NCBI RefSeq assembly: GCF_900177385.1
Contig: NZ_FXBJ01000002.1
Coordinates: 1,554,001-1,618,000 of the forward strand
Direction: 5' to 3'
DNA: 64,000 nucleotides
DNA from: Carnobacterium iners
Lineage (GTDB): Bacteria; Bacillota; Bacilli; Lactobacillales; Carnobacteriaceae
Of the stretch, positions 16,687 to 25,173 are shown one piece after another. Each line of letters begins with the position of its first letter. Position 1 is the stretch's first letter. The notes below the pieces were generated by a model. That model saw nothing but the letters and a program-made list of their open reading frames with translations, searched no databases and was not told where the DNA came from. Both the position numbers and the translations under genes were made by a program.

Positions 16687-17195
16687 GTTCCTAACCTCCT
16701 ATGAGTAATTATCATGCGTGAAAAAAGACTGATGCGATACCTCATTGTCTCATTAATATTAGCTATGTACAAATAAAATCAAAAAAAATAAGATAAGTCA
16801 CGTTTTATGAGGATTTTTTAATGGAAGAGACCAAATTGCTGATTGACTGTTGATTTAAACAAGAGGAAAGAGTATTTTAAACGATACATGAACTAAAATA
16901 CTTTTTTTTTTATGACATTAGTGATAAAATAAGGTAAGGTTGGACAGAGGGGAAGCTGTCCAGTAAAAAAAACAATATTGTATATGTGAGTATCCGTTAA
17001 ATAAAACGAGAGAAAGCAGTAAGAATGTAACGTCAGATAACGAATACCGGCGTGAATGGTTGTTAGGTCACTCACTAATAGGTATAGTCACTTTCATTGT
17101 CTATCAAGTTGGTTTGAAAAGTGAAGTCCAACTATAAGTAAATGCTAATAGAACTAAGGTCAGTGATAACAAAAAGAAAAAAGAGGTGAGCCAAA
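16687..17195. other. Divergent intergenic region with two hairpins
   Basis: No gene of useful length in 509 bp. A strong hairpin followed by ten T (AGTATTTTA...TAAAATACT, about 16871-16912) points plus-strand, although no plus-strand gene precedes it. A second stem, TGGACAG...CTGTCCA, lies at 16940-16962. Promoters for ceo (minus) and the TetR gene (plus) must be in here. The first hairpin may end a small RNA or attenuate a leader. Confidence 0.5.
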
Positions 17196-17741
17196 ATGGC
17201 CAGAAAAAAAACGATTTTAAAATCACATATCCTTGATACGGCATATGCAGTCGTGAAAAAAGAGGGTTTTGAAGGATTTACAGCTAGAAATATTGCTAAA
17301 ACAATGGATTGTTCAACTCAGCCAATTTATTTAGAGTTTAAAAATATGGATGATTTAAAAAATGAGCTTTATACAAAAATAAAAGACTATTTAACTGAAA
17401 CAATTTTCGCAAACAAACGATCAGAGGACGCTATTTTAAACACATGCCTCAATTTTGTTCATTTTGCGAAAGATGAACCAATCTTTTTCCGAGCATTATT
17501 TTTAGAAGACCACTTAGACCCAAAACGGATGTACAACCTTTCGTACGAAGAAATGCTAACAGCTTTTGAAGAAAAAGCGAAAACTAGCTCACTAAGTAAA
17601 GTTGAAAAAAGAACATTATTTGAAACTATTTGGATCAGTGTTTATGGTACAGCTGCTCTTTTAGCGCAAAGTCTGATCGAATTAGATGAAGTCGCTTTAA
17701 AAAATAGCTTAGAAAAAAATATTAACGAATTAACTAAATAA
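17196..17741 (+). CDS. TetR/AcrR family transcriptional regulator
   Basis: A 181-residue repressor-type protein. The N-terminal TetR DNA-binding domain (residues ~8-54) has FTARNIAKTMDCSTQPIYLEF, the family's helix-turn-helix with an unusual QPIYLEF end in place of the common LYYHF-type end. The C-terminal ligand domain is diverged (TetR_C_33-like by impression only). The ribosome site is AAGAGGTGAG, 7 bases before the ATG. The target is unknown. It is convergent with the flavodoxin gene across a shared terminator, so co-regulation with flavodoxin is not implied by position. Confidence 0.85.
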   Translation: MARKKTILKSHILDTAYAVVKKEGFEGFTARNIAKTMDCSTQPIYLEFKNMDDLKNELYTKIKDYLTETIFANKRSEDAILNTCLNFVHFAKDEPIFFRALFLEDHLDPKRMYNLSYEEMLTAFEEKAKTSSLSKVEKRTLFETIWISVYGTAALLAQSLIELDEVALKNSLEKNINELTK

Positions 17742-17746
17742 AAAAA

Positions 17747-17786
17747 TAATAACCGTAATCCTTTTTATAAGGGATTGCGGTTATTG
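17747..17786. terminator. Bidirectional terminator between the TetR and flavodoxin genes
   Basis: Arms AATAACCGTAATCC and GGGATTGCGGTTATT (one mismatch), with A-runs left and T-runs right, between two convergent genes. Confidence 0.8.
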
Positions 17787-17788
17787 TT

Positions 17789-18241
17789 TTATAAAGAAGC
17801 GACTTTAGCTACGAGAGCTTTTGCAAAAGCTTCTAATTTTTTAGTGTCTTCTTCGTTAGGATCTAAGTCGACTTTGACACTTTGGGCGCCTTCGGTTGCT
17901 CCTATTTGCTTAAATTGATTTGTAAAATCATCGACAGACTGGCAAAATTTTTCATAGAAAGTATCTCCAGAACCATAGGTCCCAAATATTTTTCCAGTTA
18001 AATCAATTTCAGCAAGTTCTTCGTAAAAATCAACAATCTCATCTGGTAAATTAGCATCATTTCCGTAGGTATAGGTCCCAACAAGGCAAATATCAACAGC
18101 CAAGAAATCCTCAGGGTCGGCTTGCATACAGTCAACAACTTCAACAGCGACGCCTAACTCTTCAAGAGCCTTTTCAATGATATCGGTACATTCTTCTGTA
18201 TTGCCCGTTAAACTCGCAAAGACAATCATTGCAGTAGTCAC
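17789..18241 (-). CDS. Flavodoxin
   Basis: A 150-residue short-chain flavodoxin, a cytosolic FMN electron carrier. The phosphate-binding loop is SLTGNTEE (residues ~10-17). FMN-ring loops are GTYTYGNDANLP (~54-65) and YGSGDTFYEKFC (~88-99). The protein is very acidic, as usual for flavodoxins. The start is GTG at 18241: AAAGGAAG lies 10 bases upstream, whereas the next ATG, four codons in, is too far from it. Redox partners are not encoded nearby. Confidence 0.9.
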   Translation of the reverse strand: MTTAMIVFASLTGNTEECTDIIEKALEELGVAVEVVDCMQADPEDFLAVDICLVGTYTYGNDANLPDEIVDFYEELAEIDLTGKIFGTYGSGDTFYEKFCQSVDDFTNQFKQIGATEGAQSVKVDLDPNEEDTKKLEAFAKALVAKVASL

Positions 18242-18461
18242 TACTGATTCACTTCCTTTCTAAAAATGTTCTTCAATTTACACAAAGTATACCAAACGTT
18301 AACGCCATTTCGCAATGCTAATTCAATCAAATAAAGAAGAAAGACAGCCTTTAAAAAAGATGCCTCATAAGCAATAAAACAAGAAAGGTTCACTTTTTGA
18401 GAATTTAAGCATATAATAGAATTGGCTTAAACGCAAAATGAAAAGAGAAGAGGAATAAGAA

Positions 18462-19211
18462 GTGATTACATTAAAATCAACACGAGAAATAGATGCAATG
18501 GCAGAATCTGGCGCATTATTAGCTAGTATTCATGAGAAATTACGTGACTTTATTAAACCAGGTGTAACCGGAACAGAGATTAACAGATTTTTCCAAGACC
18601 AGATTGAAGCAGCCGGTGGTATTCCAGAGCAAATTGGTTTTGAAGGCTATGAATACGCTACTTGTGTGAGTGTAAATGATGAAATTTGCCATGGCTTCCC
18701 AACCGATAAGCCACTAAAAGATAATGATTTAATAAAAGTAGATACAGTTGTTAATCTAAAAGGTGCGATGTCCGATTCATGTTGGACCTATGTAGTAGGA
18801 GAATCGACACCCGTTATTGATCATTTAATGGAAGTGACAAAAAAGGCTTTGTATAAAGGAATCGAACAAGCACAAGTTGGCAATCGTATTGGCGATATTG
18901 GCCATGCAATCCAAACTTACGTAGAATCAGAGAAGCTATCTGTTGTTCGTGAATTTATCGGACATGGAATTGGACCCACATTACATGAATCACCAGCTGT
19001 CCCTCATTATGGTGAAGCCGGTAAAGGGCTGCGTCTAAAAGAAGGAATGGTTATTACCATCGAGCCCATGGTCAATACTGGAACATGGAAATCAAAAATG
19101 GATAAAAATGGCTGGACAGCCCGTACAAAAGACGGCGGCCTAAGCTGCCAATTTGAACACACACTAGCCATCACAAAACAAGGCCCAAGAATCCTAACCA
19201 TGCAAAAATAA
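18462..19211 (+). CDS. map: Methionine aminopeptidase, type I
   Basis: A 249-residue M24A metallopeptidase that removes the initiator Met from new proteins. All five metal ligands are in place: Asp94 (KVDTVV), Asp105 (MSDSCW), His168 (GHGIG), Glu201 (TIEPM) and Glu232 (QFEHT). The frame begins at GTG, with AGAGGAA about 8 bases upstream; no nearer ATG fits. This is the short form, without an N-terminal zinc-finger extension. It is monocistronic, and the following 494 bp are non-coding. Confidence 0.95.
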   Translation: MITLKSTREIDAMAESGALLASIHEKLRDFIKPGVTGTEINRFFQDQIEAAGGIPEQIGFEGYEYATCVSVNDEICHGFPTDKPLKDNDLIKVDTVVNLKGAMSDSCWTYVVGESTPVIDHLMEVTKKALYKGIEQAQVGNRIGDIGHAIQTYVESEKLSVVREFIGHGIGPTLHESPAVPHYGEAGKGLRLKEGMVITIEPMVNTGTWKSKMDKNGWTARTKDGGLSCQFEHTLAITKQGPRILTMQK

Positions 19212-19292
19212 AGATGTGAAGATCAACGGGTAGCTTCGACAAGAAAATAGGGAAAATTAAAGAAATCTTCGATTTCGACTATTTTTATCTTT

Positions 19293-19461
19293 TTCTCGAG
19301 AAACTGTTGATCGTAGCTCAATTAGTAAGACGTGGAGTACCACATGGAGTTTCGATTCAAAATCAGGAATCTTGCCGGAAATGTTTCATTTCTATAAAGA
19401 TTATCTATTTTGACGAGAAACCGTGGTACGCAACTCAATTAGTAAGATGCTGAGAACTCTG
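19293..19461 (+). repeat. Degenerate ~118-bp direct duplication with tRNA-like D-arm
   Basis: GAGAAACTGTTGATCGTAG then CTCAATTAGTAAGAC (about 19300-19332) recurs as GAGAAACCGTGGTACGCAA then CTCAATTAGTAAGAT (19416-19449), 118 bp apart. GTAGCTCAATTAGTAAGAC resembles a tRNA D-arm and a TTCGATTC at 19353-19360 a T-loop. Neither copy folds into a sound cloverleaf by eye, so these look like tRNA-derived fossils or a local duplication. The 19212-19705 gap holds no gene. Confidence 0.4.
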
Positions 19462-19553
19462 ATCAGTCATGAAAGAAAAACAGGAAATAGCAAAGAGGAT
19501 GCCTTTTATCCTCACAGCCATTTATCTTTTTTTGAATACTTAAAGTTCAAGTA

Positions 19554-19599
19554 TAAAAATCAATCACTCAGGATTTATTCCATTTGATTGGTTTTTTAT
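19554..19599 (+). terminator. Terminator-like hairpin before the YihY gene
   Basis: Arms AAAATCAA and TTGATTGGTTTT followed by T-rich sequence; the loop is long (about 20 bases). Confidence 0.45.
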
Positions 19600-19705
19600 T
19601 TTAACTAATTTTTTAAATACATATTTTTAAATCCTTTAACCAACACTAGTTTTTTTGTAAAAGAATCAGTATAATGAAAAATAGTAGTTAAAAAGGAGTT
19701 TAAAA

Positions 19706-20605
19706 ATGGCTCAACACATGAATAAAAAGAAGGAAATTAAAAAAATTATCTGTATTTTTCGTAAAAAATATAAAGAAGCAGAAATAACAAATTCAGGTGC
19801 GGTTATCGCTTATTATTTTTTATTATCTTTATTCCCATTACTGATTGTTATTGGAAATCTATTACCACTATTAAACTTATCACCTGAGACGGTTTATCTG
19901 TATCTAGATAAAGCCGTTCCCGCTTACTTAGTAGAAAATCTAAAACCAATTATGGATAAAATTCTAACGTCAGGTAGCAACAGGGTCCTTTCTATCGCTG
20001 CAATTGGTACGTTATGGTCTTCAAGTCGTGGCATGAATGCTTTGCAGATAAGTATGAACAAAGCTTATGGTGTTGAAGCTCGGAAAAATTTTATTTTGAT
20101 TCGTTTAGCCTCCATTGCTTTTACGGTGGTACTGATAACAGGTTTGATAGTACTAGTAGCAGTGTTTGGTTTTGGTCAATTGATTTTAGAAGAGCTTATC
20201 CCTCTATTAAAACTACCTGCTGATTTAATTAACACGTTTCTTAGTTTACGTTGGCCGGTGACGATGTTCACTTTGTTTTTCTCATTTTCTTTATTGTATT
20301 ATTTTGTTCCTAACGCAAAGCTTAATTTAAAAATGGTTTTACCAGGGGCAATATTCTCTGCAGTGGGCTGGATTTTAATCACTCAAGCTTTTACCGTCTA
20401 TGTTGCCTACTTTGCTATAGGTACATTAAGTTATGGTTCAGTTGGAACATTGATTGTCTTCATGCTGTGGTTAAATTTATTAGGTGCCTTACTAACCTTA
20501 GGTGCATTAGTTAATGCGACTATTACAGAATACCGAGAAGGCACCATCGAACAATCAAATAGTCGGATTAGCAAGTATGTCGAAAGAAAACTAAGTAAAA
20601 GGTAA
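19706..20605 (+). CDS. YihY/virulence factor BrkB family inner-membrane protein
   Basis: A 299-residue integral membrane protein with about six hydrophobic segments (roughly residues 30-55, 85-110, 130-160, 185-205, 210-240 and 245-275). Family blocks include NSGAVIAYYFLLSLFPLLIV near the N-terminus, TLWSSSRGMNALQISMNKAYG near residue 105 and YGSVGTLIVFMLWLNLLGAL near 245. The family was once labelled ribonuclease BN, which is now known to be wrong for these proteins; their function remains unclear. AAAAGGAG is 7 bases before the ATG. It stands alone; the following kilobase is decayed. Confidence 0.88.
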   Translation: MAQHMNKKKEIKKIICIFRKKYKEAEITNSGAVIAYYFLLSLFPLLIVIGNLLPLLNLSPETVYLYLDKAVPAYLVENLKPIMDKILTSGSNRVLSIAAIGTLWSSSRGMNALQISMNKAYGVEARKNFILIRLASIAFTVVLITGLIVLVAVFGFGQLILEELIPLLKLPADLINTFLSLRWPVTMFTLFFSFSLLYYFVPNAKLNLKMVLPGAIFSAVGWILITQAFTVYVAYFAIGTLSYGSVGTLIVFMLWLNLLGALLTLGALVNATITEYREGTIEQSNSRISKYVERKLSKR

Positions 20606-20871
20606 CCAGATGTTACTAATTATTTTTTACGCCGTATCCTATTGATAAAAAAATGACTGCCAATAAATCGATTAATGAAATAAATTCAGCAAATTTAAAA
20701 AACGATAATTATTTGATGGAAGATAATTTGATTAAAGAAGAATTAAAAAGTAGGGATATAAAAAAGTACCAATAGACAGTTACATTGGATTAAGCGTGAA
20801 AAAAAAGGAAAAACACATTAGACTTAATCCGGAAAATAAATCTTACGGAGTCCTTAACCAGCTAGATAGAT

Positions 20872-21120
20872 GAGTTAATTAAGGCAATCTTTACTGCTAT
20901 CTTGGCTATTAATGACGGTAGTTCAGATAAATACCAGTCTATTTTTATTGAATTAAGTAAGAGAAAAGCAGTAACGGTTCATAGAGATATCATCAATTTA
21001 GGTAAGATCAGAGCACTAAAAAACAGGCTTGATTATTTTATGAATATTGTTGAACAATCAGATTTTTCAGGTTTCATGACTACGGACCCAGATGAGCAAC
21101 CAGCTTATCAAACATCATGA
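20872..21120 (+). pseudogene. Remnant of a GT2-type glycosyltransferase
   Basis: The frame reads ELIKAIFTAILAINDGSSD, then HRDIINLGKIRALKNRLDYF, then FSGFMTTDPDEQP. This matches the start of polyprenol-phosphate-type GT2 enzymes: the nucleotide site xNDGSSD, NxGKxxALKxGxxYF and the metal motif DADxQ, here DPDEQ. Stops interrupt the frame upstream (TAG, TGA near 20862-20873), and it ends at 21120 with no catalytic domain beyond. The flanks, 20606-20871 and 21121-21479, hold only short broken frames (for example a 40-codon frame at 20653-20775) and nothing I recognise. Confidence 0.6.
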
Positions 21121-21479
21121 GACTATCAAAAAAATTTTAATAATTGTTAGCGTATTGACTTACTCGATTAAGCTCAAAACAAAAATCAAACGGTCTGGTT
21201 TCCAAATTAAATAATTTTTTATTACCTGTGATTTCAACCTACAGAAGAATATTTTATCTTTTAGTACCCATTTAATTCTGGAGAACGGTTGTTAAGCCGT
21301 AATATAATCAGTTGGATAAACAAAATTTCCTGGAAATAGTCATTTTTCGTATAAGTACTATCTTTTTTATATTTTTCTAATAAGTATAAAATTAGATTAT
21401 AAACTATATTTACAGGATACTAGTGAAAAATTATAAAGGAACTATTAATTTTTATACTAAAAAAGCTAAACTTAACTAT

Positions 21480-21492
21480 TTATGTTATAATT
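21480..21492 (+). promoter_or_regulatory. Extended -10 promoter of the teichoic acid export operon
   Basis: TTATGTTATAATT contains TGTTATAAT, an extended -10 box. No good -35 is seen. The same 13 bases occur at 41194-41206 before the capsule operon. Confidence 0.5.
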
Positions 21493-21553
21493 TCATCTGG
21501 TGTCTTATACCTTAATAAAGAAATAAAACAATAAAAGAAGTAAGGTGACTATT

Positions 21554-22657
21554 ATGGAAGAACAAATTAAAGTACGTGTTAGTAATGTTACAAAGCAATA
21601 TGATTTATACAAGCAAAAATCAGATAAGGTCAAAGCTTTATTTAAATTTTCTAAACAAGATATTCCGACGTTTTGGGCTCTTAAAGGAGTTTCCTTTGAG
21701 ATTCATGATGGTGAAACAGTTGGGTTGATTGGAATTAATGGATCTGGAAAATCAACGTTATCAAACATCATTGCAGGGATTATTCCGCCAACAACTGGAG
21801 CTACGAACATTAATGGAGAAACTTCGATTATTTCTATTTCTGCCGGATTAAAGAATCAATTGACAGGATTAGAAAATATTCGCTTAAAATCTTTGATGAC
21901 TGGAAAAACAAATGCAGAGATTGATGAATCAATAGATAGTATCATTGAATTTGCTGATATCGGCGATTTTGTTAATCAACCGGTTAAAAGTTATTCAAGC
22001 GGTATGAAGTCACGATTAGGTTTTGCTATCGCCGTTCATACCAATCCTGATATTCTAATTATAGATGAAGCATTGTCTGTTGGTGATGAAACATTCTATC
22101 AAAAATGTGTCGACAAAATGATGGAATTTAAAGCACAAGGAAAAACGATTTTCTTTGTTAGCCATTCGTTAGGACAAGTAAAAAAACTATGTGATAAGAT
22201 TATTTGGATGCACTATGGTGAAATTAAAATGATTGGTCCTTCTGAAGAAGTAGCTAAAGAATACCAAAGCTTTATCAATGAGTTTAAAGCTATGAGTGCA
22301 AAGGAGAAAAAAGCTTATCAGAACAAACACAAACAAGAACAAAAAGATTTTGATATTAGACAATTCCATCAAGAAAAAATTGCTAATGCAAAGGATAAAA
22401 ATGAAGAAAAAATATTAGATCAACAATTCAGTGAAGAAAAGATAACAGACAAGATGACATGGCCTACTAGAATAGCTTTAATAATAACTATTGCGGCAAT
22501 TATATTCCTAGTCAGCGTTCATTTTAGTGAAAAATCCTTAACCAGTGTTTTGATTGGGTCTAATAATAGAGACAATGAAATACATCAATTAGCCGGTACT
22601 TCAACTAATGAAGTAAAGACGATTTCTTTTTCAGTTGAAAACGATAGGATAGAGTAA
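21554..22657 (+). CDS. tagH: Teichoic acid ABC exporter, ATP-binding subunit TagH
   Basis: A 367-residue protein. ABC ATPase domain: Walker [10 protein letters not shown] (~residues 59-67), signature [12 protein letters not shown] (~145), Walker B ILIIDEAL and the switch His in FVSHS. A charged linker (~245-300) leads to one membrane helix, [16 protein letters not shown] (~310-325), and a short outer tail. TagH proteins have this ATPase-linker-helix layout; here the outer part is shorter than in Bacillus TagH, which I recall as over 500 residues. With TagG (23850) it exports wall teichoic acid. An upstream GTG (21545) is in frame, but AAGGTG overlaps it and serves the ATG at 21554. Confidence 0.88.
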   Translation: MEEQIKVRVSNVTKQYDLYKQKSDKVKALFKFSKQDIPTFWALKGVSFEIHDGETVGLIGINGSGKSTLSNIIAGIIPPTTGATNINGETSIISISAGLKNQLTGLENIRLKSLMTGKTNAEIDESIDSIIEFADIGDFVNQPVKSYSSGMKSRLGFAIAVHTNPDILIIDEALSVGDETFYQKCVDKMMEFKAQGKTIFFVSHSLGQVKKLCDKIIWMHYGEIKMIGPSEEVAKEYQSFINEFKAMSAKEKKAYQNKHKQEQKDFDIRQFHQEKIANAKDKNEEKILDQQFSEEKITDKMTWPTRIALIITIAAIIFLVSVHFSEKSLTSVLIGSNNRDNEIHQLAGTSTNEVKTISFSVENDRIE

Positions 22658-22661
22658 GGAC

Positions 22662-23837
22662 ATGAAAAAACAAGTAGCTAAGATACTTTATGTTTGGCTT
22701 ATCCGCTTCTATTCTTTTTTCTTAAAACCTTTAAAAGTCAAAAAAAAATTAGTTTATTTAATGAGCTTCCCAAAAAACGAGAACGGACTGCTTGGCACAT
22801 TTATTGAACAAAATCCTACAATAGAAGTCACTCTGTTCTACGAAAAAAGCTGTGAGTGTGAAGCCGCACAGTTTAAAAAAATAGGAGTAACCGCTTATCC
22901 AATCAAAAAATCACTAGGTTTTATAAAAAAAGCTGTACCTCTATTTATGCAAGCTAGAGTGATACTTTGTGACAATTATTTTCCAATTCTGGCAGGACTT
23001 TCTTTGCAAAAAGAGACGACGGTTATACAAATATGGCACGCAAATGGGGCAATTAAACGCTTTGGTTTAGAAGATCCAGCGACTAAGGCCAGAAGCTCAT
23101 TTGATATAAAAAGATTTGAACAAGTCTATCAGCAGATTGATGAATATATTGTTGGTTCAAAAATGATGGGGCAAGTCTTTCAAAATAGTTATAATGCTGT
23201 TGAGGAAAGTATTGTTCCAATTGGTTATCCACGTTCAGATATTTATTTTGAAAAAAATAGAATTCGACAAAAAAGAGAATATTTTTATAAAAAATTCCCT
23301 GAATTAAGAGGAAGAAAGATTATTTTATACGCTCCAACTTATAGGGAAGATAAATTGGGAGTTTATCCATTAGACATAAAGCACTTGTATGAAGAGTTGG
23401 GCAATGAGTATGTGTTAATCATGAAGAAACATCCTCATATTATTACGCCATTGGTTGAGAATCATTATGAAAGTTTTTTTTATGACAACGTACACGATTT
23501 TTCAATTGAAGACTTGTTAGTAGTGACGGATTGTTTGATAACAGACTATTCATCTGTTCCTTTTGAGTTCACATTATTAGATAATGCTAAAAAGATTATT
23601 TTTTATTGCTATGATCAAGATGCTTACAATCAGAGAACAGGTATTCAAAGAAACTTTAAAGAATGGGCGCCTGGAGAAATTGTTTCTTCAATGGATGGAG
23701 TTATAGCAGCAATCAAAAAAGAAAATAAAATAGATTTTAACCAATTTAATGAAAAATGGAACACGTATAATGACGGACATTCAAAAGAACGAGTCATTAA
23801 ACACATTCAAAAAAAATACGACTATCTTTTAAGTTAG
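22662..23837 (+). CDS. CDP-glycerol glycerophosphotransferase family protein (TagB-like)
   Basis: A 391-residue peripheral membrane enzyme of the CDP-glycerol:poly(glycerophosphate) glycerophosphotransferase family. Diagnostic parts are QIWHANGAIKRFG (~residues 126-138), with the catalytic His of the WH[GA] motif, YAPTYRED (~225) and CLITDYSSVPFEF (~290). At under 400 residues it resembles the priming enzyme TagB/TarB more than the longer polymerase TagF, but the exact step cannot be set from sequence alone. It begins 4 bp after tagH and ends 12 bp before tagG, so it is part of the export operon. A Lys-rich N-terminus could tether it to the membrane. Confidence 0.8.
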   Translation: MKKQVAKILYVWLIRFYSFFLKPLKVKKKLVYLMSFPKNENGLLGTFIEQNPTIEVTLFYEKSCECEAAQFKKIGVTAYPIKKSLGFIKKAVPLFMQARVILCDNYFPILAGLSLQKETTVIQIWHANGAIKRFGLEDPATKARSSFDIKRFEQVYQQIDEYIVGSKMMGQVFQNSYNAVEESIVPIGYPRSDIYFEKNRIRQKREYFYKKFPELRGRKIILYAPTYREDKLGVYPLDIKHLYEELGNEYVLIMKKHPHIITPLVENHYESFFYDNVHDFSIEDLLVVTDCLITDYSSVPFEFTLLDNAKKIIFYCYDQDAYNQRTGIQRNFKEWAPGEIVSSMDGVIAAIKKENKIDFNQFNEKWNTYNDGHSKERVIKHIQKKYDYLLS

Positions 23838-23849
23838 AGGAGTTTTAAC

Positions 23850-24659
23850 GTGAACAATGTCATGTTGATTATTAAAGAACAAATCAGTAGTTTTGGAATT
23901 ATTTCAAGGGTATCAAAATATGAAGAAAAAGCTACTTATCAAAGCCATTATTTAGGACTGATGTGGCAATTTTTGAATCCACTAATTCAGATTGGTATTT
24001 ATTACCTAATTTTTGGGATAGGCTTAAATGGTGCAAGAGATGTTGACGGAGTGCCATTTATTGTTTGGATGTTAATAGGGATTATTGTCTGGTTTTTTAT
24101 TAACACAAGCCTATTAGGCGGTTCGAATAGTATTTATAATAAAGTAGCTATGGTTTCAAAAATGAAATTTCCAGTTAGTATTTTGCCAAGTATTAACATT
24201 ATGAGTAACTTGGTTTCTTATAGTTGGATGATGGGTATTTTACTAACGGTTATGTTAGGTTTCGGAATTTATCCAACAGTATACTGGATTCAGTATATTT
24301 ATTACTTTATCTGTATGATTGCATTTTTGTTTGCAATGGGTGTTTTAAATTCAACGATTACTATTTTAGTCAGAGACTACCATATTATGCTTCAATCAAT
24401 TTTACGCTTGCTTTTTTATGTTTCTGGGTCAATATGGGATATCCAATCACGTAATTTTCCAGATTGGTTAGTTCACACTTTGCAATTGAACCCCGTATAT
24501 TACCTTATTAATGGTTTTAGAGAAACTTTCTTATCACAAGGTTGGTTTTGGCAAGCACCTACGCTGGCGCTTATCTTTTGGGGAATTATTTTAATAATAC
24601 TGCTTATAGGATCTCACTTGCACATGAAATTTAGAGCACGTTTTGTAGATTTTATTTAA
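23850..24659 (+). CDS. tagG: Teichoic acid ABC exporter, permease TagG
   Basis: A 269-residue ABC-2 type permease with about six membrane helices. The cytoplasmic N-terminus has the family motif YQSHYLGLMWQFLNPL (residues ~31-46) before the first helix. It pairs with TagH to carry lipid-linked teichoic acid across the membrane. The start is GTG at 23850 with GAGGAG 8 bases upstream; the next ATG (four codons on) is further from that site. The gene order tagH - glycerophosphotransferase - tagG, with the permease after the ATPase and one biosynthetic gene in between, differs from the Bacillus tagGH pair. Confidence 0.9.
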   Translation: MNNVMLIIKEQISSFGIISRVSKYEEKATYQSHYLGLMWQFLNPLIQIGIYYLIFGIGLNGARDVDGVPFIVWMLIGIIVWFFINTSLLGGSNSIYNKVAMVSKMKFPVSILPSINIMSNLVSYSWMMGILLTVMLGFGIYPTVYWIQYIYYFICMIAFLFAMGVLNSTITILVRDYHIMLQSILRLLFYVSGSIWDIQSRNFPDWLVHTLQLNPVYYLINGFRETFLSQGWFWQAPTLALIFWGIILIILLIGSHLHMKFRARFVDFI

Positions 24660-24692
24660 AAATACGTTTTAACATCTAGGAGGATATTTATT

Positions 24693-25139
24693 ATGAAGAA
24701 AGTTTTAACATACGGTACGTTTGATTTATTACACAAAGGACATGTCCTATTATTGCAACGAGCCCGTGCTTTAGGGGACCATCTGACGGTAGCGGTCTCT
24801 ACGGATCAGTTCAACGCATTAAAAGGTAAGAAATCTTACACTTCTTGGGAAGACCGTAAATTAATTTTAGAAGCCTTGTCTTGTGTGGATGAAGTGATTC
24901 CAGAAAACGAATGGGAACAAAAAATTAAAGATGTAAAGGAATACGATATCGATTTATTTGTAATGGGTGATGATTGGGAAGGTAAGTTTGATTTCTTGAA
25001 AGATTATTGTCAAGTTTATTACTTACCTCGCACAGCAGGTATTTCAACAACTAAAATTAAACAAGACTTAAAAGAAATCAAAGCTGAAGTAGATAAATTG
25101 AGTCAGAAAATTGAAGAAGAAATTAATCAAGAAAATTAA
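24693..25139 (+). CDS. tagD: Glycerol-3-phosphate cytidylyltransferase TagD
   Basis: A 148-residue nucleotidyltransferase making CDP-glycerol from CTP and glycerol-3-phosphate, the donor for poly(glycerol-phosphate) chains. The HxGH motif is His14-Lys-Gly-His17; RTAGISTTKI (~residues 113-122) is the second nucleotide motif. The C-terminus has a short charged helix (KAEVDKLSQKIEEEI) beyond the usual ~129-residue core. TAGGAGGA is well spaced before the ATG. It sits among the glycerophosphotransferase genes that use its product. Confidence 0.95.
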   Translation: MKKVLTYGTFDLLHKGHVLLLQRARALGDHLTVAVSTDQFNALKGKKSYTSWEDRKLILEALSCVDEVIPENEWEQKIKDVKEYDIDLFVMGDDWEGKFDFLKDYCQVYYLPRTAGISTTKIKQDLKEIKAEVDKLSQKIEEEINQEN

Positions 25140-25173
25140 TATTTGAAAATCAATAAAAGGAGTGTCTGAAAAA

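Noticed and set aside
17196-18241. TetR protein as regulator of the flavodoxin gene
   Set aside because: The genes converge across a terminator, so the flavodoxin promoter is at the far end; adjacency alone gives no evidence of control.
20653-20775. 40-codon frame MTANKSINEINSANLK... as a real small gene
   Set aside because: No ribosome site, low-complexity Asn/Lys content, and it lies in decayed DNA next to a pseudogene.
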